The translations under genes and the position numbers were made by a program. The notes under the pieces were generated by a model. The model was not told the origin of the DNA and did no database searches. It was given only the letters and a program-made list of their open reading frames with translations. From an uncultured Lachnospiraceae bacterium (GTDB lineage Bacteria; Bacillota; Clostridia; Lachnospirales; Lachnospiraceae), in contig CACXEU010000040.1 in NCBI GenBank assembly GCA_902766735.1, positions 1 through 49,581 of the forward strand: DNA of 49,581 bases, read 5' to 3'. Positions within the stretch are counted from its first letter, which is position 1, and each line of letters begins with the position of its first letter. Below, one piece after another: positions 25,832-33,345 of this stretch.

Positions 25832-25841
25832 CCGTCCTTTT
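25814..25841. terminator. Convergent bidirectional terminator
   Basis: Ten-base perfect arms AAGGACGGCT and AGCCGTCCTT, overlapping the regulator stop, with T/A runs either side. It separates the regulator from trmL. Confidence 0.85.
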
Positions 25842-25849
25842 ACTATCTT

Positions 25850-26344
25850 TTAATCATTCCACTCCAGGCGATGTAAGTGTCCTTCCATCTGCATTCCGGA
25901 AAAATTGTTCTGTCGTAGTCCTTCGTACAAAACAATGGCAACGGAATTTGCCAGATTCAGGGAACGTATTTCTGGATTCATCGGAATTCGAATACAATCT
26001 TCTTTATGTTCCACCAGAATTTCTTCCGGAATCCCGGCACTTTCCTTTCCAAACATAACAAAATCATTCTCCCCAAACTTTACGTCGCTGTAAAGATTTG
26101 GTGCTTTTGTTGTGGCATACCAGATTTTTGCACCTGGGTTTTGTTCCACAAAATCCTTGTAGCTATCATAAATTGTCACATCCAGATTATCCCAATAATC
26201 CATTCCTGCTCGTTTTAAATTCTTTTCATTAATTCGAAAGCCCATTGGCTCAATTAAATGTAATTTTGTTCCGGTTGCACAACAGGTTCTTCCAATATTT
26301 CCGGTATTCTGAGGAATTTCCGGCTCCAGTAATACAATATTCAT
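25850..26344 (-). CDS. trmL: tRNA (cytidine/uridine-34 2'-O)-methyltransferase TrmL
   Basis: A 164-residue SPOUT-class methyltransferase that methylates the wobble nucleotide of certain leucine tRNAs. It starts MNIVLLEPEIPQNTGNIGR, the family N terminus with the RNA-binding Asn/Arg motif. It has FGKESAGIP and, near the C terminus, IPMNPEIRSLNLANSVAIVLYE, the knot that binds S-adenosylmethionine. GAGGAG sets the start; eight upstream codons are excluded. It is last in a leftward run after the aminotransferase gene. Confidence 0.95.
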   Translation of the reverse strand: MNIVLLEPEIPQNTGNIGRTCCATGTKLHLIEPMGFRINEKNLKRAGMDYWDNLDVTIYDSYKDFVEQNPGAKIWYATTKAPNLYSDVKFGENDFVMFGKESAGIPEEILVEHKEDCIRIPMNPEIRSLNLANSVAIVLYEGLRQNNFSGMQMEGHLHRLEWND

Positions 26345-26389
26345 TTTTCTTCTCCTCTTTTGGTGCAACAGCTTCGCTTAAACGCATCC

Positions 26390-27568
26390 TTATTTTGTTT
26401 CTTGTTCTTCCTGAAGTCTTGTTACAAAATTTCGAACTCTTCCCAAAGCAATTTTCAAATTGTCCAGAGAGTATGCATAAGAAATTCGTAAAAATCCTTC
26501 TCCACAATCACCAAAAGCTGTTCCCGGAACCACTGCAACCTTTTCTTCCTGTAAAAGTCTGGTTGCGAATTCTTCCGAGGTCAGACCAAATTTCTTAATA
26601 CTCGGGAACACATAAAATGCTCCATAAGGTTCAAAGCAATCCAGTCCCATATCCCTGAACTCATGAATCAGATAACGTCTTCTCTGATTATAAGATTCCC
26701 TCATTGTCTGAACATCCTTATCCCCATGCTTCAACGCTTCAACTGCTGCATACTGGCTGGTAGTCGGAGCACACATGATTGCAAACTGATGAATTTTAAT
26801 CATCTGTTCCATGATAACTGCCGGGGCAGCTGCAAATCCCAATCTCCATCCGGTCATTGCAAATGCTTTTGAGAAACCATTAATCAAAATTGTCCTTTCC
26901 TTCATTCCCGGAAGTTGTGCAATGGAAACATGATCTCCCTTATATGTAAGTTCTGCATAGATTTCATCGGAAAGTACATAAATATCATGCTCGATACAAA
27001 CCTCTGCAATTGCTTCTAAATCTTCCCGTTCCATAATGGCTCCGGTAGGATTATTTGGAAACGGAAGCACTAAAATCTTAGTCTTATCAGTAAGTTTTTC
27101 CAAAACTTCTTCCTTCGTCAGGCGGAACTGATTTTCCTCCTTCAAAGGAATTGTCACTGGAACTGCATGGGTCAGTTCCACGCATGGAACGTAGGATACA
27201 TAACACGGTTCTGGAATCAGAACTTCGTCTCCCGGATCCAGCATTGCACGAAATGCAATGTCAATCGCTTCACTACCACCAACGGTAATCATCACTTCCT
27301 TATTGTAATCATATTCCAATCCCTGTTTTCTTTTTAAGTAGTTACAAACTTCCACCTTCAGTTCCTTTAATCCTGCATTGGACGTATAAAAAGTACGCCC
27401 TTTTTCCAGAGAATATATTCCTTCCTCTCTGATATGCCATGGGGTATCGAAATCCGGCTCGCCCACGCCTAAGGAAATGGCATCTTTCATTTCGCTTACG
27501 ATATCAAAAAACTTTCGAATTCCTGATGGCTTAATGTCTTTTATGGTTTGTGATAACGGATCTCTCAT
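26390..27568 (-). CDS. Class I/II pyridoxal-phosphate aminotransferase
   Basis: A 392-residue fold-type I aminotransferase close to aspartate/aromatic aminotransferases of the PatA group. Conserved parts are GVGEPDFDTP, YTSNAGLKELK, PNNPTG (Asn173), SDEIYAELTY (Asp201, Tyr204) and the Schiff-base lysine Lys234 in GFSKAFAMTGWRLG. It overlaps the upstream Lrp-type regulator by one base (TAATG), a common pairing in which the regulator controls the aminotransferase. The amino-acid substrate cannot be settled from sequence alone; an aromatic substrate would fit with iorAB in this genome. Confidence 0.93.
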   Translation of the reverse strand: MRDPLSQTIKDIKPSGIRKFFDIVSEMKDAISLGVGEPDFDTPWHIREEGIYSLEKGRTFYTSNAGLKELKVEVCNYLKRKQGLEYDYNKEVMITVGGSEAIDIAFRAMLDPGDEVLIPEPCYVSYVPCVELTHAVPVTIPLKEENQFRLTKEEVLEKLTDKTKILVLPFPNNPTGAIMEREDLEAIAEVCIEHDIYVLSDEIYAELTYKGDHVSIAQLPGMKERTILINGFSKAFAMTGWRLGFAAAPAVIMEQMIKIHQFAIMCAPTTSQYAAVEALKHGDKDVQTMRESYNQRRRYLIHEFRDMGLDCFEPYGAFYVFPSIKKFGLTSEEFATRLLQEEKVAVVPGTAFGDCGEGFLRISYAYSLDNLKIALGRVRNFVTRLQEEQETK

Positions 27569-28044
27569 TATGGTGTCACCAAAATCCTTTCTTCAGTATC
27601 AGCAAGCACAGTACCGTAGTCCTTGTACTTTTTTAAAATAAAGTGTGTTGCTGTATTTAAAATAGAATCCAATGTGGAAAGTTTGTTTGTTACAAACTGA
27701 GCGATTTCCTTCATTGTTTTTTCTTCAATCATCACAGTAAAGTCAAATCCACCGGACATCAGGTAAACAGCCTTTACTTCATCATACTTCATGATTCTGT
27801 CAGCGATATCATCAAAACCGCTTCCTCTCTGTGGTGTTACGCGCACTTCAATCAATGCTGTAACTCTATCCTCACTGGTCTTATCCCAGTCGATCATCGT
27901 GTAATAGCCGCAGATAATGTTTTCCTTTTCCATTTCCGCGATGGCATTGGCAACCTCCGCCTCTGTCTTTCCTAACAGAATCGCCGCTTCTTTTAAGTCA
28001 ATTCGTGCATTCTTTTCAATTAAACGTAAAATCTCTTCTCTCAT
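27568..28044 (-). CDS. Lrp/AsnC-family regulator
   Basis: A 158-residue amino-acid-responsive regulator. The N-terminal helix-turn-helix is DLKEAAILLGKTEAEVANAIAEMEKE and the C-terminal RAM (ligand-binding) domain includes VRVTPQRGSGFDDIADRI and VYLMSGGFDFTVMIE. The start follows AAGGAG; six upstream codons are left out. It is translationally coupled to the aminotransferase downstream, suggesting control of that enzyme by its substrate amino acid. Confidence 0.93.
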   Translation of the reverse strand: MREEILRLIEKNARIDLKEAAILLGKTEAEVANAIAEMEKENIICGYYTMIDWDKTSEDRVTALIEVRVTPQRGSGFDDIADRIMKYDEVKAVYLMSGGFDFTVMIEEKTMKEIAQFVTNKLSTLDSILNTATHFILKKYKDYGTVLADTEERILVTP

Positions 28045-28065
28045 TGCCAATCTCCTTTTCATGTA

Positions 28066-29043
28066 TTATTTCATAGAATGTTTCTGAAGAAGTTCGTAAA
28101 TCCGGTCTCCCCTGGGAGGCTCTAGAAAACGGTTTTCTTCCCCATTCCATACTATTCTATCATTATTATCAGTAATTTGTCCAATGACTGAGGACATAAT
28201 ATTATTTTCTTTTAATTCTTCTGCAAGTTCGTGACCGTTCCTGCAGACAATCAGCATTGCACCGGTTCCTTCCATCAGGTACGGATTGGCATCCAGAAAC
28301 TCTGCCACCTCGATGCTATGCTGCCATACCGGAACGTCCTTTACATTGATTTTGACTCCATGATTACTACATGAGCCCAGTTCCCAGACTGCACCAAACA
28401 CACCACCATCCGAAACGTGATGCATGTAGGAAACATCATGATTCTGTACAATTTCAGCAATGGATTCCACAGAAAGGGAATCCCAAAACTGTTGACATTC
28501 CCGAACAAAAGCCCCCGGAAATCTTTCCCGCAATTCTTTTTCATAAACCTTACTTAAAATTGCTGTCGCTCCACAGCCTGCTGTACCAGCCATGACAATA
28601 TCCATTTCCGGTTGGATATCCTTCGGGATATATTTCTTTTTCGTGGTTCCCAATACCGTGATATGCAGAATCGCATCTTCCACTTTCCCTTTGTAAACCC
28701 GGCATTGCAAAATCGGAAGTCCCATACGGTCTGCTTCCTGGTTGATGGTTTTCATCTTTTCTCCCAGTTTTCTTTCGTCATACTTTTCCGGAAGATTCCA
28801 TTCTAATTGGATTCCAGAAGGCTTTCCTGCCTTTTCCGCTAAACAGTTCACTGTTTTTTGAATCGTGTATCTTTCACACCCTTCAAACCACTCCAATATG
28901 CAATTAGAAGACATTACCAAAGTAACATCTTCTAATCTGATTGTGGCAGCATCCACGCCAGGTTTCATGTTTTCCGATATATGACTCATCTTTTTTAAGA
29001 CGGTGCGTTTATATGATATCTCTGGAAATTTTCCTGTATACAT
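28066..29043 (-). CDS. AIR synthase-related (PurM/HypE-fold) protein
   Basis: A 325-residue protein. The C-terminal half matches the AIR-synthase-related domain: IVMAGTAGCGATAILSK, HVSDGGVFGAVWELG, VPVWQHSIEVAEFLDANPYL, and EGTGAMLIVCRNGHELAEEL. The N-terminal ATP-binding domain of this family is divergent (MKPGVDAATIRLEDVTLVMSS). Relatives are annotated as HypE- or thiamine-monophosphate-kinase-like, but no hydrogenase or purine genes are nearby. The precise reaction is unknown. It follows the VanW-family gene by 12 bp and precedes the Lrp regulator by 21 bp. Confidence 0.78.
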   Translation of the reverse strand: MYTGKFPEISYKRTVLKKMSHISENMKPGVDAATIRLEDVTLVMSSNCILEWFEGCERYTIQKTVNCLAEKAGKPSGIQLEWNLPEKYDERKLGEKMKTINQEADRMGLPILQCRVYKGKVEDAILHITVLGTTKKKYIPKDIQPEMDIVMAGTAGCGATAILSKVYEKELRERFPGAFVRECQQFWDSLSVESIAEIVQNHDVSYMHHVSDGGVFGAVWELGSCSNHGVKINVKDVPVWQHSIEVAEFLDANPYLMEGTGAMLIVCRNGHELAEELKENNIMSSVIGQITDNNDRIVWNGEENRFLEPPRGDRIYELLQKHSMK

Positions 29044-29055
29044 GTCTGTTGTCCC

Positions 29056-30525
29056 TTATTCATTTTCTTCGGAAGTTTTCTTTTTCTTTTCTGTCTCTTC
29101 TACTTTAGTTTCTTCCGTTGTTTCTTTCTTTGTTTCCTGTTCGTCCTTCGTGGTTTTTTCCTCTTTTTCGTGATTTCCGGTTCCTTCAATCACTTTACGT
29201 GGTGCCATAGCATACGTACTTGTATGAAGTTTTTCACGACTGACTTCTTCACCGTTTTCATAAACAATCTTATATAATTCAGCTACGTAACCCACATGAC
29301 CATTGGATTCTACGGAACGGTATCCCTTTGGTTTTGAGGAATCCTTTGTAACACTGTCTGTAATCGGAACAGTCTTCGTTACCACACTCTCATACGATAC
29401 CGTTCGATTTTCAGGTCGGGTATCATGACCATAAATTTTAAACGTGATTTCACCATAGTCATATATTCCGCGAATATAAATCGGTGCATCCGTATCATTT
29501 TCAAATTTCAAATCTTTATAATCGCCTGCCAATGCAGCATCAGCAGCCAAGTCCACATAAGAAACCGCCATGGAATGAGAATATCTTTCCGTAACCTTCA
29601 CTTCCGCATTCAACAATGCATTATAAAGCGTGCTGGATACCTGACAGATTCCTCCGCCTAAACTATCGACTACTTCTCCCTCAGAATAAGTTCCTGCCGG
29701 ATGCCAGCCGTTTTCCTCTGTCCATGGTGCCAATACAGCATTGCAGGAGTATTCTTCGCCCGGATACAAAATCGTTCCGTCGATCATCTCCACCCCATGT
29801 TTCAGATTCAGGTTTCTACTGGCGTAGGCATCACCAGTGGTAAACGTCGTAGTAAAACTACCCATAGCTGTATCCGATACTTTTTCACAGTCTGCCGTGG
29901 TGTATTTTGGCGTGGACGTGGATACGGTTGCTTCAACCGTGAACTTAGATTCCCCATTCCACTTTTCCCGAATCTGTTCCTGCAATGACTTTACAGTCGC
30001 CTTATAGTCTACCTCGCAGCCTTCCTCCTCCGGAATGATATCAAATCCGGCTCCATTAAACTTCAAGGACGCATTTTTCGCAGTCAGATTACTTTTTTCA
30101 CATTTCTTTTCCAATTTTTTCTCTACGACATCATCATCTGCCTCTACTTTAATTGAAAAAGGCAGTCCTTGGGTTGTGATTTCTTTGTCTTCAATGAAAC
30201 GCTTAATTACGTTTCCTTTCTTCCCTGCACCTAACGCTTCTTCTACTACATCTTCCTTCCACTGGTATCCCAATTTCTTCAAAGATACTTCTATTTCTCT
30301 GGACCCAAGTTTCAATGTAGCTTTCGTCTTCAGCTTTTTCGTTGCCACCGGAGTAATCTTTTCCATTGCTTCATCATACGTCATCCCACCGACATTGATT
30401 TCGTCAATACGAACACCCTCTTTAATTTTTTCTCCCGTATCGCTTTTTGCGAAGCATGTTTGAGACATTCCCAGTAACAGCACCATACACAAGATGCAAA
30501 AAACTGTTCTCCTCATATTTTTCAT
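29056..30525 (-). CDS. VanW-family exported protein
   Basis: A 489-residue exported protein with signal peptide about 1-26 (VFCILCMVLLLGMSQTCFA). An N-terminal peptidoglycan-binding-type domain (VGGMTYDEAMEKI...) repeats before the VanW domain. That domain is seen as LKHGVEMIDGTILYPGEEYSCN and GGGICQVSSTLYNALLNAEVKVTERYSHSMAV. A G5-like region and an acidic/Lys/Thr-rich tail (TKKETTEETKVEETEKKKK) end the protein. VanW proteins are wall-linked, and their activity is not firmly known. The start follows GAGGAAA. It heads the leftward run ending with trmL. Confidence 0.9.
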   Translation of the reverse strand: MKNMRRTVFCILCMVLLLGMSQTCFAKSDTGEKIKEGVRIDEINVGGMTYDEAMEKITPVATKKLKTKATLKLGSREIEVSLKKLGYQWKEDVVEEALGAGKKGNVIKRFIEDKEITTQGLPFSIKVEADDDVVEKKLEKKCEKSNLTAKNASLKFNGAGFDIIPEEEGCEVDYKATVKSLQEQIREKWNGESKFTVEATVSTSTPKYTTADCEKVSDTAMGSFTTTFTTGDAYASRNLNLKHGVEMIDGTILYPGEEYSCNAVLAPWTEENGWHPAGTYSEGEVVDSLGGGICQVSSTLYNALLNAEVKVTERYSHSMAVSYVDLAADAALAGDYKDLKFENDTDAPIYIRGIYDYGEITFKIYGHDTRPENRTVSYESVVTKTVPITDSVTKDSSKPKGYRSVESNGHVGYVAELYKIVYENGEEVSREKLHTSTYAMAPRKVIEGTGNHEKEEKTTKDEQETKKETTEETKVEETEKKKKTSEENE

Positions 30526-30548
30526 AATAAGTTTTCCTCAACAATCTA

Positions 30549-30644
30549 TTAGAATATCAATGTCACTACCATCGCTAATACTAATATTATGGCAATTGAG
30601 CCTGCAATAATTCTCTGGTTTTTCCTGTTATAAAAAAAATTCAT
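30549..30644 (-). CDS. 31-residue single-helix membrane peptide
   Basis: A short ORF: MNFFYNRKNQRIIAG, then one hydrophobic helix ending MVVTLIF. A clear ribosome site GGGGAG lies six bases before the ATG. The charged N terminus followed by a helix is typical of small membrane proteins. It lies 23 bp upstream of the VanW gene on the same strand and 80 bp after the exonuclease stop. I do not recognise it. Confidence 0.6.
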   Translation of the reverse strand: MNFFYNRKNQRIIAGSIAIILVLAMVVTLIF

Positions 30645-30724
30645 TTTTTTCTCCCCTTTTTCCATTTTTTCAAATAGTATCCCACCATTCGACTTATAAT
30701 GATACCACAATTACTAATTTTTAC

Positions 30725-31441
30725 CTAGTACAAAATTCGACCTTTTTCAGAAAGAATTTTGTCTATTTTTCTAGACGCTTCGTTTTTAGACAATTGATCA
30801 ATATTGTAGTCAACTTCCAGGTTATGATACCCTATCAAATCCCTTAAATACGACTTTTGTCGTTCCGTAATCGGTTGCAACTTTTTTACTTTGTAAACCA
30901 ATTCCTTTGGTTCAAAGCTTAGTGGAAAAGTTTCTCCAAATTCCTTCATCAGAATCAAATACAATTCCGAGGTCACTTTTGCGTCATTAAATGCCCTATG
31001 ATGATTTTCATCCAGAATGCCATAGTGATTACAAAGATACTCCAGCCCCCTGCTGTGAAGGTTGGGCAGTGCCTTTCTGGCAATCTTCAAGGTGTCTATT
31101 CCTTTTTTATCAAAGGTCAGTTTCAGATTCACGGCGTTTTGTTTCAAAAACCCAAAGTCAAACATCAGGTTATGTCCTAACAACACGTCCTCTCCTGCAA
31201 AGGCAATAAATCCTGGAAGCACCTCTTCAATCCCCGGTTTATCCATTACCATTTCATCCGTGATTCCGGTTAGGTTCGTGATAAAAGGCGTAAGTTTCTC
31301 TCCCGGATTAATTAATTCAGAAAAAGTCTCCACCACCTCACCATTTCGAACCTTTACTGCACCGATTTCAATAATCTTACTCCACTTCGTATTGACTCCC
31401 GTGGTTTCAATATCCACGCACACATAATCTTTCACTAACAT
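30725..31441 (-). CDS. DnaQ-like 3'-5' exonuclease
   Basis: A 238-residue DEDDh exonuclease. Exo I is VCVDIETTG (Asp10, Glu12), Exo II GHNLMFDFGFL, Exo III HRAFNDAKVTSEL. This resembles the exonuclease domain of PolC/DnaQ. A C-terminal ~60-residue extension (ITERQKSYLRDLIGYHNL ... LSKNEASRKIDKIL) looks like a small DNA- or ssDNA-binding helical module found in related proteins. It overlaps the endonuclease III gene by seven bases, so the two are coupled; both act on DNA repair or processing. Confidence 0.9.
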   Translation of the reverse strand: MLVKDYVCVDIETTGVNTKWSKIIEIGAVKVRNGEVVETFSELINPGEKLTPFITNLTGITDEMVMDKPGIEEVLPGFIAFAGEDVLLGHNLMFDFGFLKQNAVNLKLTFDKKGIDTLKIARKALPNLHSRGLEYLCNHYGILDENHHRAFNDAKVTSELYLILMKEFGETFPLSFEPKELVYKVKKLQPITERQKSYLRDLIGYHNLEVDYNIDQLSKNEASRKIDKILSEKGRILY

Positions 31442-32064
31442 TTGTTTTTTCCTTTACAATATTCGTTTAAGAAGCACTCTTGACACTTCGGGCTTCTCGC
31501 CGTACAAATGGTTCTTCCCAAGGTAATAATCTGGGTATTGTATAAAATCCAATGATCCTTCGGCAAAACTTTCATCAAATCATATTCCACCTTAACCGGG
31601 TCATCATTTTTCGTAAATCCCAGTTTTTTGGAAATTCGCTTCACATGGGTATCCACAACTATGCTTGGATCATCGTAGATATTTCCTCGTATCACATTGG
31701 CTGTTTTTCTTCCCACCCCTGCCAGGGAAGTGAGTTCTTCCAACGTTCTCGGAACTTCTCCATCAAATTTATGTACTAAATCATGGCAACACTTCTTAAT
31801 ATTGCGTGCCTTCGCATGATAAAATCCAATGGAATGAATGTCCTGCTCTAACTCCTTCAGATCTGCTTCTGCAAACTTCTCCAAGGTATCGTATTTCTGA
31901 AACAAATCCTTTGTCACAATATTTACCCGGGCGTCTGTACACTGGGCACTTAAAATGACCGCAATCAAAAGTTGCCATGGGGTTTCATGATTTAAATAAC
32001 AGATGTAATCCGTCCCGTATTCCCGATCCAGAGCATCCAGAATTTCTTTCACATATTTCGCCAT
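31435..32064 (-). CDS. nth: Endonuclease III, base-excision DNA glycosylase/lyase
   Basis: A 209-residue bifunctional glycosylase for oxidised pyrimidines. The helix-hairpin-helix LTSLAGVGRKTANVIRG carries catalytic Lys120, followed by Asp138 (VVDTHVKR), the same numbers as E. coli Nth. The C-terminal iron-sulfur loop has Cys187, Cys194, Cys197 and Cys203 (C-X6-C-X2-C-X5-C). The start has a GGAGA-type site. It is first of a two-gene unit with the exonuclease. Confidence 0.97.
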   Translation of the reverse strand: MAKYVKEILDALDREYGTDYICYLNHETPWQLLIAVILSAQCTDARVNIVTKDLFQKYDTLEKFAEADLKELEQDIHSIGFYHAKARNIKKCCHDLVHKFDGEVPRTLEELTSLAGVGRKTANVIRGNIYDDPSIVVDTHVKRISKKLGFTKNDDPVKVEYDLMKVLPKDHWILYNTQIITLGRTICTARSPKCQECFLNEYCKGKNKC

Positions 32065-32154
32065 TTTTCTTTCTCCTTTTGATACCTAGAATAGTCCAAC
32101 ATCCGGCAATTGTCAAAGTCGGATTATTTCCCGGAAAAAACTTTCATTTTCTGT

Positions 32155-32205
32155 TTGAAAAAACGTTTTTATATGTTAGAATACCTAAAAATGTTAACGG
32201 TTAAC
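32155..32205 (+). promoter_or_regulatory. Promoter and palindromic operators of the GH16 gene
   Basis: TTGAAA (32155-32160), a 16-bp spacer and TAGAAT (32177-32182). The palindrome AAAAACGTTTTT (32159-32170) lies between the boxes and looks like a LacI-family/CcpA-type operator core. A second symmetric motif GTTAACGGTTAAC (32193-32205) lies just after the expected start of transcription. Both suggest sugar-dependent repression. Confidence 0.6.
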
Positions 32206-32246
32206 AATTGTTGACATGATTTGTACGTGATTTGAAAGGGGTTTCT

Positions 32247-33110
32247 ATGAATTTAAAAGACTACCAGCTCGTTTGGAGCGATGAGTTTGATTATGAAGGA
32301 GCACCGGACTCCTCAAAATGGAATTATGAAGTAGGAAATTTCCAGTGGCCAAACCGTGAACTGCAGGCCTATACCAATCGTCCCGGCAATGTTTTTGTCA
32401 AGGACGGCAAGCTGACCATTCGTTCCATTAAGGAGCAGGACGGAGAACGAGAATATACTTCTGCGAAACTGGTGACGCGAGACCGCGCTCATTGGCAGTA
32501 TGGTTATTTTGACATTCGTGCCAAGTTTCCCAAAGGACTGGGGTGTTGGCCAGCTATCTGGATGATGCCTTACCGTGAGCCTAGAAAGGTTCCGGATGGT
32601 GTTCCGGTTCGTTCCGATGGAAGACCGGATTTTTCCAAATTTACCGAAGAAGATTTCAAGAAATTTCCGAAGCCGGATATCAAAGACCGTTGGCCAAACT
32701 GTGGCGAGATTGATTTAATAGAACACATCGGCCGGCGACCAAATAGTGCGTTATTCAGTTTGCACTCCGGTCGTCACAACCACACCCGTCACGACACCAT
32801 TCCATATACTACCGTGGTCGATTTTGACGAAGGATTTTTTGACAACTTCCATGACTACTCCATGGAATGGACCCCGGACTCCTTTGAATTTTTCATCGAC
32901 GGAGAAAGCTACTGTCGCTATAACAAAACTGACGACCCGGAAGATCAGGGCTATGACGCCTGGCCATTTGACAAGCCATTCTTCCTCATCATGAATACTG
33001 CAGTAGGCGGTGGATTAGGTGGTCCGGTGGATGACAGTGCCTTACCATTCTTATTTGAGATTGAACATGTTCGTGTATATCAGAAAAAAGAATTAGAAAA
33101 TTCATTATAG
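32247..33110 (+). CDS. Glycoside hydrolase family 16, beta-glucanase-like
   Basis: A 287-residue GH16 enzyme that cuts beta-1,3- or mixed beta-glucans. The catalytic motif is CGEIDLIEHIG (E-x-D-x-x-E), with upstream LVWSDEFDYEGAPDSSKW and ARFPKG-like GYFDIRAKFPKGLGCWPAIWMM, and FFLIMNTAVGG near the end. There is no signal peptide, so it should act inside the cell on imported oligosaccharides or be exported by another route. The start follows AAAGGGG; five upstream in-frame codons lack support. It is a single-gene unit with its own promoter and terminator. Confidence 0.93.
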   Translation: MNLKDYQLVWSDEFDYEGAPDSSKWNYEVGNFQWPNRELQAYTNRPGNVFVKDGKLTIRSIKEQDGEREYTSAKLVTRDRAHWQYGYFDIRAKFPKGLGCWPAIWMMPYREPRKVPDGVPVRSDGRPDFSKFTEEDFKKFPKPDIKDRWPNCGEIDLIEHIGRRPNSALFSLHSGRHNHTRHDTIPYTTVVDFDEGFFDNFHDYSMEWTPDSFEFFIDGESYCRYNKTDDPEDQGYDAWPFDKPFFLIMNTAVGGGLGGPVDDSALPFLFEIEHVRVYQKKELENSL

Positions 33111-33119
33111 TATTTCACT

Positions 33120-33145
33120 AGGGGCGGTTTTACTGCCCCTTTTTT
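33120..33145 (+). terminator. Terminator of the GH16 gene
   Basis: Arms AGGGGC and GCCCCT around GGTTTTACT, with a run of six Ts. Confidence 0.8.
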
Positions 33146-33160
33146 GCGCCTACATATCAA

Positions 33161-33189
33161 AAACCCCTCAGGAATTTCCTGAGGGGTTT
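33161..33189 (-). terminator. Terminator after tRNA-Gly
   Basis: Perfect 14-bp arms (AAACCCCTCAGGAA and its complement) with one loop base, five bases after the tRNA 3' end on the minus strand, and a T run. Confidence 0.85.
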
Positions 33190-33194
33190 AAAAA

Positions 33195-33265
33195 AGCGGG
33201 TGATGGGAATCGAACCCACATATCCAGCTTGGAAGGCTGGTGTTCTACCACTGAACTACACCCGC
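33195..33265 (-). tRNA. tRNA-Gly (anticodon UCC)
   Basis: Acceptor GCGGGTG/CACCCGC, anticodon loop CTTCCAA (anticodon TCC), T-arm GGGTTCGATTCCC, and T as discriminator. CCA is not encoded. Confidence 0.95.
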
Positions 33266-33345
33266 AAATAACAGAACAATCAAGTTTTCTCTCTCGACTG
33301 CTCTGCTATCTTATCTTATTATCAACCATTTGTCAAGAAAAAATT

